Source: Patescibacteria group bacterium
GTDB taxonomy: Bacteria; Patescibacteriota; Patescibacteriia; UBA1558; S5-K13
Reading direction: 5' to 3'
DNA length: 8,030 nt
Assembly: GCA_028703545.1 (NCBI GenBank)
Contig: JAQVMR010000044.1
Span: 1 to 8,030 of the forward strand
Part shown: piece after piece, positions 1 through 5,507 of the stretch
Numbering within the stretch: the first letter of the stretch is position 1
Layout: the number at the start of each line of letters is the position of its first letter
Position numbers and translations under genes: made by a program
Notes under the pieces: model-generated
What the model was told of the DNA's origin: nothing
Databases searched by the model: none
Seen by the model: the letters and a program-made list of their open reading frames with translations, nothing else

Positions 1-1342
1 GAATTCCATTGTAAGGAGGGAGCTCTACTCTTTTTGGATCAATCATTATAAATTTTAATTCATTTGGATTTAGTCTGTACAACATACTAATTATAAGAGT
101 ATTTATACAAACAGATTTTCCACTTCAAGTAGCACCAGCAATAAGAAGGTGTGGCATTTTTACTAAATCAACAACATGATTTGTACCAGACACATCTTTC
201 CCAAGTGCAAAGACTAAATGTCCATCATTTTTCTTAAATACTGAATCAGATAAAATTTCTTTTATTCTTACGGTCGAAATAACTTTATTGGGAACCTCAA
301 TTCCAACGAGTGATTTTCCTGGTATTGGTGCTTCAATTCTAATTGGATGGGCAGCAAGTGACAACGCCAAATTATCTTGTAATGCTAAAATTTTTGATAA
401 TCTCACGTTTTCGTCTGGTTTTAATGTAAACTGGGTTACTGCTGGACCAACATTTACCTCGCCCATTTCAACATTTATATTAAAATTTCCAAAAGTTCTT
501 TTTATTCTTTCTTTGCTTGAATCTATATCTCGACTTACTGGAACGCCTTTTTGATCACTTAATAAATCGAGTGGGATTTTTATATCTTTATAAATTTTCT
601 TTGGTAATTTTTCTAATATTTCTTTAAATTTATTTTTTACTTCGTCTGTATTTCCATCCATTGAAATATCCGATCTTTTTTGTAGATCGTCTTCAACAAT
701 ACTTTTTTCTTCTTGATCACTGTCTGCGCTTGATAAATTTATCTCATCAATTTTATCTTCATCAATTCTTTCTCTTCTTGGATTTAAAAGTTGTCTAATT
801 TTCTCAGCAAATTTAAAATGAGATAAATTTAAATTGAAAGTTAAAAAAATAGAGATAATTAATAAGCCCAAAAGTATCACAAGAGCACCCCAAAATCCTG
901 CTAATTTAGAAAATGCCAAATAAAACGGAACTCCAAAATATCCACCACCACGACCTTCTGCAATTTGTTCATATACATCTTTTGAACTTATTAATAAATT
1001 CAAAAATCCAGTTATTGATAAAAAAAATAGTAATAAACCTAAATAATGCCTAAAGTGAATTATATATTTTTTTGGATTGAGTAAAATATAACCAAAAAAT
1101 ATAAGAATGAGTGGAACAAAAAAATACAACCACCCCAAAACATATTTCATTCCAATAAGCATTACTTCTCCAGCTTTTCCAGATAAATGAAAAAGCGACA
1201 AAAAACTTATAAACCCAAGGATAAGAAGACAGAAAACTAGTATTGCTTTTTTTGTTTCTGGACTTATTTTTGAAAAAGCGTCTCTTTGAAAATTTGGTTT
1301 TGAATCTTTTGCAAGTCTTCTTTTGTATTTTCGTCTTGGCAT
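1..1342 (-). CDS. ftsK: DNA translocase FtsK/SpoIIIE, 3'-truncated by window edge, in-frame TGA in Walker A
   Basis: FtsK is a septum-anchored, ATP-driven DNA pump that clears chromosome ends during division. The window holds 447 codons. A basic N-terminus (MPRRKYKRR) is followed by four hydrophobic segments at about residues 33-53, 60-88, 99-118 and 148-170, the usual membrane anchor. A charged linker spans about 180-250. The alpha/beta translocase region then begins (IKIPLDLL near 255, GPAVTQF near 299, RIEAPIPGKSLVGIEVPN near 335-352). The P-loop region reads HLLIAGAT, then a TGA codon (residue 406), then SGKSVCINTL, and later DPKRVELPPYNGI. Homology on both sides is unbroken, so the TGA sits inside one gene. 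The C-terminal half, with Walker B and any gamma DNA-recognition domain, lies outside. The start is firm: an in-frame TAA lies at 1352-1354 and ATG at 1340-1342 is the only ATG after it. There is no visible Shine-Dalgarno. Identity is sure; whether the full protein is made depends on how the TGA is read. Confidence 0.93.
125..127 (-). other. In-frame TGA replacing the Walker A glycine of FtsK
   Basis: On the minus strand the codons read GGT GCT ACT TGA AGT GGA AAA TCT, that is G-A-T-stop-S-G-K-S. The family motif GATGSGKS has an essential glycine at the stop position. TGA is one substitution from GGA. The frame stays open for 41 further conserved codons to the window edge. Glycine-coding UGA (code 25), a nonsense mutation or a base-call error would each give this picture. 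UGA=Trp (code 4) does not fit, because the position needs glycine and Trp is TGG elsewhere in these genes. Confidence 0.9.
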
Positions 1343-1346
1343 ATAT

Positions 1347-1408
1347 AATATTTACTATTTATTATTTACAAATTTCAATTAATTTTAATATTTATTATTT
1401 GTTATTTA
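1347..1408. repeat. Imperfect 22-bp direct repeat, 40-bp period
   Basis: Positions 1347-1368 match 1387-1408 at 20 of 22 bases (differences at 1355/1395 and 1361/1401). The unit is of the form AATATTTAyTATTTrTTATTTA. It lies in the ftsK leader. At this base composition some similarity is expected by chance, but the fixed 40-bp register over 22 bases suggests a local duplication or a degenerate intergenic repeat. Confidence 0.5.
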
Positions 1409-1415
1409 AATTCAA

Positions 1416-1431
1416 AAATAGCAAAATAGCA
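1416..1431. repeat. Two tandem 8-bp units (aaatagca)
   Basis: The octamer AAATAGCA occurs twice in direct tandem, followed by AAT. It is a short microsatellite-like duplication in the ftsK leader, upstream of the 22-bp repeat pair. No function can be assigned. Confidence 0.5.
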
Positions 1432-1480
1432 AATCAATTGAAAATAAAAAATTGGAAATTAACAATTATTTTATACGTAT

Positions 1481-1509
1481 ATTATATCATTTTTAAAGAA
1501 TTTTGATAA
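1481..1509 (-). promoter_or_regulatory. Housekeeping sigma promoter for ftsK
   Basis: On the minus strand, TTATCA (1504-1509; 4 of 6 to TTGACA) lies 17 bp upstream of a perfect TATAAT (1481-1486). The -10 box is preceded by TG one base away (TGATATAAT, an extended -10). Transcription would start near 1474 and run into ftsK. The box sits just downstream of the rpoC terminator, the expected place for an independent promoter. TATAAT-like strings are common in AT-rich DNA, but the perfect hexamer, TG extension and ideal spacing together make this the best candidate in the gap. Confidence 0.7.
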
Positions 1510-1524
1510 CTTTTCACAATAAAC

Positions 1525-1553
1525 AAAAACGTCCCCATAAAAGAGACGTTTTT
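1525..1553 (-). terminator. Rho-independent terminator of the rpoBC unit
   Basis: The perfect 9-bp arms AAAAACGTC (1525-1533) and GACGTTTTT (1545-1553) begin 19 bp past the rpoC stop. In the minus-strand transcript the stem extends by U-G, C-G and U-G pairs to 12 bp closed by a UUUAU loop. It ends in a U-rich tail (UUUUUGUUU). In a plus-strand transcript two of those three inner pairs would be C-A mismatches, so the hairpin suits leftward transcription from rpoC. Confidence 0.85.
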
Positions 1554-1572
1554 ATATAATATAAATATTTAA

Positions 1573-4500
1573 TTATTTTTCTTTTAGTCCATAACCAGTT
1601 CCCGCTGGAATTAATCTTCCGATAATTACATTTTCTTTTAATCCTCTTAAATGATCTACTTGTCCCTTTAGAGAACCACTAATTAATACTCTTGCTGTTT
1701 CTTGGAATGATGCGGCTGATAAAAATGAATCAGTTGTAAGAGACGCTTTGGTCATACCGAGTAATAATATTTTTCCTTTGAGTTGTTTTTTACCAGCATC
1801 TTTCATTTCTTTGTTTGATGCAGCAAACTGTGATTTTGTAATAATTTCACCTGGAACAAAATCAGTATCCCCTGCGTCTTCAACATAAACACGAGAAAAT
1901 AATTGTTTACATACAAGCTCAATGTGCTTATCATTTAATTTCTGACCCTGTGAAGAATAAATATGTTGAATTTCTTTTGTGATGTATTTCTGAACTTCTT
2001 CTTCGCCCTTTAACTTGTATAATTTTTTCAAATTAATACTTCCTTCTGTGAGTTGTGCTCCTTCTCCTACTATATCTCCATCTTTTACCCAGATATTAAT
2101 TTCATTTGGAATAATGTATTCAGCGACTATTGGTTTTACTGCAATAATTTCAATTTTGCCTTTTTTAATATTTACAATTCCTTCATTAAGTGATTTTACT
2201 TTTTCTCCATTTAATTCATATAACTCTGTTTTCTTTTTTATATTCTTTTTATCCTCAACTAAAATTTTTGCTCCTTCTAAAATTTCATAAGTTTCCAAAA
2301 TATTTTCTCGTGAATGAACCTGAATAAGTTTTGATTTTTTCTTCCCATCTGTTTCAATGTCGGATATTTTTACTTTTCCAGAAACCTCACTTATTATTGC
2401 TTGCATTTTTGGAGTTCTAACTTCAAAAATCTCTTCAACTCTTGGTAAACCCTGGGTAATATCTCCACCAGCAATACCCCCCGTATGAAATGTTCTCATT
2501 GTAAGCTGAGTTCCTGGTTCGCCTATTGATTGAGCTGCAATTATCCCAACAGCTGTGCCAATTTTTACAATTTTATTCTGTCCTAAATCATAGCCATAAC
2601 ATTTTTGACAAACTCCATTTATTGCTTTACATGTAAAAAGAGATCTAATCTTTATTTCTGTAATTCCTAATTTATCAATAAGCACTGCCCCTGCTTTATC
2701 TATTATATTATTTTTTTTAATAATTACTTCTTTTGTTTCTGGATTTTTTATGTCTTCAATTACTGTTCTTCCAATCACTCTTTGACCAAGTGTTTTTCCC
2801 ATATCTTCTGATTCTTCTTTTGTAATTATTCTTCCTTCTTTGTCTTTACAATCATCTTCTAAAACTAAAATATCCTGACAAACGTCAACAAGTCTTCTTG
2901 TTAAATATCCAGCACTTGCAGTACGAAGAGCTGTATCAGACAACCCTTTTCTCGTACCATGAGTTGAAATAAAAAATTCCAAAACATCTAAACCTTCGTT
3001 AAAATTTGCCTTAACAGGGAGTTCAATGATTTCACCAGCTGGATTAATAACAAGTCCCTTCATACCCATAATCTGAATCATTTGAGACCAAGAACCCCTG
3101 GCACCTGAATTAATCATTGAATAAATTGCATTATCTTTATAAAAAGCTCCTTTTCCTTGTTCTGTAATTGTATTTTTAACGCTAGTCCAAATTTCAACAA
3201 CTTTTACATATCTTTCTCTGTTTGTTAAAAATCCTTCTTCATATAATTCTTGAATTTTCATGACTTCCTGATTTGCTTTTTGTATTAACGCTTTTTTATC
3301 TTCTAAAACTGGAATATCTAACATACTCCAAGAAAGACCCGATTTTGTAATAAATTTTAGAGTTAGTTTTTTTAATCTATCTAAAAATTCAATTGTCTTT
3401 TCGTCTCCATAAATATCAAGTGTTTTTGCAACTAGTTCTTTTAATGTTCCTGACTGCGTTTCATTATTAAAAAACTTTAATTTTTCTGGAAGAATTTTAT
3501 TGAAAATAATTCTACCAACAGATGTTTTTATTAAAGCATTTTCCATTCTCACTTTTATAAGCTCCTGCAATCCTATTCTTCCTAAATCATAAGCTGTTTG
3601 CGCTTCTTCTATATCAGCAAATGATTTAATTTTATTCTCTTCTAGATCTTCGTTTGGAATACATGTTAAATAGTTTCCTCCCCAAACCATATCCTGAGTT
3701 GGGGTAACAATAGGATCACCTGTTGCTGGTTTTAATAAATTTTTTGAAGAAAGCATTATTTCAGAAGCTTCCTTTACGGCTTCTTTTGATAAAGGAACAT
3801 GAACCGCCATTTGGTCTCCATCAAAATCAGCATTAAAAGCACTGCAAACCATGGGGTGAATTCTGATAGCTTTTCCTTCGATAAGTTTTGGTTTAAATGC
3901 TTGAATTCCTAATCTATGTAGGGTTGGGGCTCTATTTAAAAGCACATATGCGTCTTTTGTAATTTCTTCCAAAATATCCCAAACCTCATCATAGCCCATA
4001 TCAATATATCTTTTTGCACTTCTAACATTATGAACAATTTCTCTTTGTATTAATTTTGCAATTACAAATGGCTTGAAAAGTTCAAGTGCCATTATTTTTG
4101 GAAGACCACACTCATGTAATTTTAAATCTGGCCCAACAACAATTACTGAACGACCTGAGTAATCAACACGTTTACCGAGTAAATTTCTTCTAAATCTTCC
4201 TTGTTTCCCTTTTAACATATCGGCGAGAGACTTCAACATTCTTTTTTGTCCAGTTGAAGCTGTCACAGTTTTCCCATGTCTTGCATTATTATCAATTAAT
4301 GCATCAACAGCTTCTTGGAGCATTCTCTTTTCATTTCTAAGTATTACTTCAGGGGCGTTTAAATCCCTTAATCTCTTTAATCTATTATTTCTATTTATAA
4401 CTCTTCTGTATAAATCATTTAAATCAGAAGTTGCAAATCTTCCACCATCGAGTTGAACCATAGGACGCAAATCTGGTGGAATAACTGGAATTGTTGTTAC

Positions 4501-5469
4501 TATCATCCATTCTGGTCTAATATGATTTTTTATAAAATTCTGAATTAATCTTGCGCGTCTTATTAATTTCTTTTGTTTTGAGGCTGGAGCTGTTTTTACT
4601 TTTTCATTTATATCTTCTAATAATTCCTCTAGGTTAATTTTTTGTAATAATTTTCTTATTGCTTCTGCTCCAATATCTGCTGTAAAAACATGGCCATATC
4701 TCAATGATAATTCTCTATATTTACTTTCAGAAATGATACGCATCACTTTTATCTGCTTGAGTTCTTTTTTTGCTAATTCTCCTGCTTCATTTAATTTTGC
4801 AAGTTCTGAATCTTGAGATGCTAATGCGTTTTCCTTTTCTTTGTTCAATTTTTCAATTATTTTTGCATCTTTTGCAATACTAGCTTCCCCTAATTTTTGA
4901 TCAATTGTTAAAATATCTGTTTCATATTTTTTAGTAATTGCCTTTGTTTTCTGTTTCAATTCTTGATTAATTTGAGAAAGGGTTTCTTTTTTTAATTCTT
5001 CATTTACTTCTGTAATAATAAAATTCGCAAAATAAACAACTCTTTCTAATTGCTGAATAGATAAATCTAGAATTATTCCGACTCTTGATGGAACGCCTCG
5101 CAAAAACCAAATATGGGAAACTGGTGCTGATAGTTCAATATGACCAAATCTTTCACGTCTTACGCTTTTTCTTGTAACTTCAACTCCACACTTATCACAA
5201 ACGATTCCTTTATATCTTATTCTTTTATATTTTCCACAATAACATTCCCAATCTTTCGTAGGACCAAAAATTCTCTCACAAAACAATCCATCTTTCTCTG
5301 GTTTTTGTGTCCTATAATTTATAGTTTCCGGTTTTAAAACCTCACCATGAGACCATTGTTTTATATGATCTGGAGAAGCAAGAGTGATTTTTATAGAATC
5401 AAACCTTGGTAGTTTTATTCCCTGATCGCCAGGCATTATAGTTGTTTTTGTTGATGAAGGAGTAGACAT
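1573..5469 (-). CDS. rpoC: DNA-directed RNA polymerase subunit beta' (complete)
   Basis: This is the catalytic clamp and active-site subunit of RNA polymerase. The 1298 residues form a complete chain. The N-terminal zinc site uses Cys76, 78, 91 and 94. A lysine/glutamate-rich, predicted coiled-coil insertion covers about 155-245. The clamp and lid/rudder region follows from RPEWMIVTTIPVIPPDLRPM (319-337). The NADFDGDQ loop at 546-553 carries the three Mg-binding aspartates (548, 550, 552). Next come the bridge helix and trigger loop (GARGS at 789-793, THGTRKGLSDTALRTASAGY at 836-854) and the second zinc site (Cys874, 947, 954, 957). The C-terminus ends in the expected FLSAASFQETARVL and VIIGRLIPAGTGYG. 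The stop is TAA. It lies 38 bp after rpoB with no own promoter or terminator visible, so it is probably cotranscribed. The ATG at 5467-5469 is preceded only by A/T and has no Shine-Dalgarno; Met12 is a possible alternative start. Confidence 0.98.
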   Translation of the reverse strand: MSTPSSTKTTIMPGDQGIKLPRFDSIKITLASPDHIKQWSHGEVLKPETINYRTQKPEKDGLFCERIFGPTKDWECYCGKYKRIRYKGIVCDKCGVEVTRKSVRRERFGHIELSAPVSHIWFLRGVPSRVGIILDLSIQQLERVVYFANFIITEVNEELKKETLSQINQELKQKTKAITKKYETDILTIDQKLGEASIAKDAKIIEKLNKEKENALASQDSELAKLNEAGELAKKELKQIKVMRIISESKYRELSLRYGHVFTADIGAEAIRKLLQKINLEELLEDINEKVKTAPASKQKKLIRRARLIQNFIKNHIRPEWMIVTTIPVIPPDLRPMVQLDGGRFATSDLNDLYRRVINRNNRLKRLRDLNAPEVILRNEKRMLQEAVDALIDNNARHGKTVTASTGQKRMLKSLADMLKGKQGRFRRNLLGKRVDYSGRSVIVVGPDLKLHECGLPKIMALELFKPFVIAKLIQREIVHNVRSAKRYIDMGYDEVWDILEEITKDAYVLLNRAPTLHRLGIQAFKPKLIEGKAIRIHPMVCSAFNADFDGDQMAVHVPLSKEAVKEASEIMLSSKNLLKPATGDPIVTPTQDMVWGGNYLTCIPNEDLEENKIKSFADIEEAQTAYDLGRIGLQELIKVRMENALIKTSVGRIIFNKILPEKLKFFNNETQSGTLKELVAKTLDIYGDEKTIEFLDRLKKLTLKFITKSGLSWSMLDIPVLEDKKALIQKANQEVMKIQELYEEGFLTNRERYVKVVEIWTSVKNTITEQGKGAFYKDNAIYSMINSGARGSWSQMIQIMGMKGLVINPAGEIIELPVKANFNEGLDVLEFFISTHGTRKGLSDTALRTASAGYLTRRLVDVCQDILVLEDDCKDKEGRIITKEESEDMGKTLGQRVIGRTVIEDIKNPETKEVIIKKNNIIDKAGAVLIDKLGITEIKIRSLFTCKAINGVCQKCYGYDLGQNKIVKIGTAVGIIAAQSIGEPGTQLTMRTFHTGGIAGGDITQGLPRVEEIFEVRTPKMQAIISEVSGKVKISDIETDGKKKSKLIQVHSRENILETYEILEGAKILVEDKKNIKKKTELYELNGEKVKSLNEGIVNIKKGKIEIIAVKPIVAEYIIPNEINIWVKDGDIVGEGAQLTEGSINLKKLYKLKGEEEVQKYITKEIQHIYSSQGQKLNDKHIELVCKQLFSRVYVEDAGDTDFVPGEIITKSQFAASNKEMKDAGKKQLKGKILLLGMTKASLTTDSFLSAASFQETARVLISGSLKGQVDHLRGLKENVIIGRLIPAGTGYGLKEK

Positions 5470-5507
5470 AATATTATAAAAAATTAATTTAAATAAAATA
5501 TATAAAA

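Larger units (their letters stand above)
1343..1474 (-). other. AT-rich 5' leader of ftsK
   Basis: This is the stretch between the inferred transcription start (about 1474) and the ftsK ATG. The whole intergenic part from 1343 to 1524 is about 13% GC by hand count. It carries no purine-rich ribosome-binding site next to the ATG: the last bases before it are TAAATATTATAT. No conserved hairpin, riboswitch or credible small gene was seen. Short direct repeats fill much of it. It may simply be unstructured AT-rich leader RNA. Confidence 0.55.

Noticed and set aside
1..6. GAATTC at the first base as a cloning junction
   Set aside because: It falls naturally in the conserved FtsK codons for N-G-I-P, and another GAATTC-like site occurs inside rpoC, so chance is enough.
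125..127. TGA as the natural end of a short, ATPase-less FtsK
   Set aside because: The following 41 codons are conserved FtsK in the same frame (SGKSVCINTL, DPKRVEL), so the gene does not end here in its ancestral form.
125..127. Mycoplasma-type code (UGA=Trp)
   Set aside because: The position is an invariant glycine of the P-loop, and Trp residues in these genes are encoded by TGG.
1243..1506. Plus-strand 87-codon frame across the ftsK start and the intergenic gap
   Set aside because: It overlaps the ftsK N-terminus and the AT-rich repeats. Its peptide is the Ile/Lys/Tyr/Asn-rich translation expected from such DNA, with no start signal or recognisable domain.
5470..5507. TATAAT string just upstream of rpoC as an internal promoter
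   Set aside because: It lies within about 10 bases of the ATG, has no -35 partner, and such strings are expected in an A/T-only spacer.
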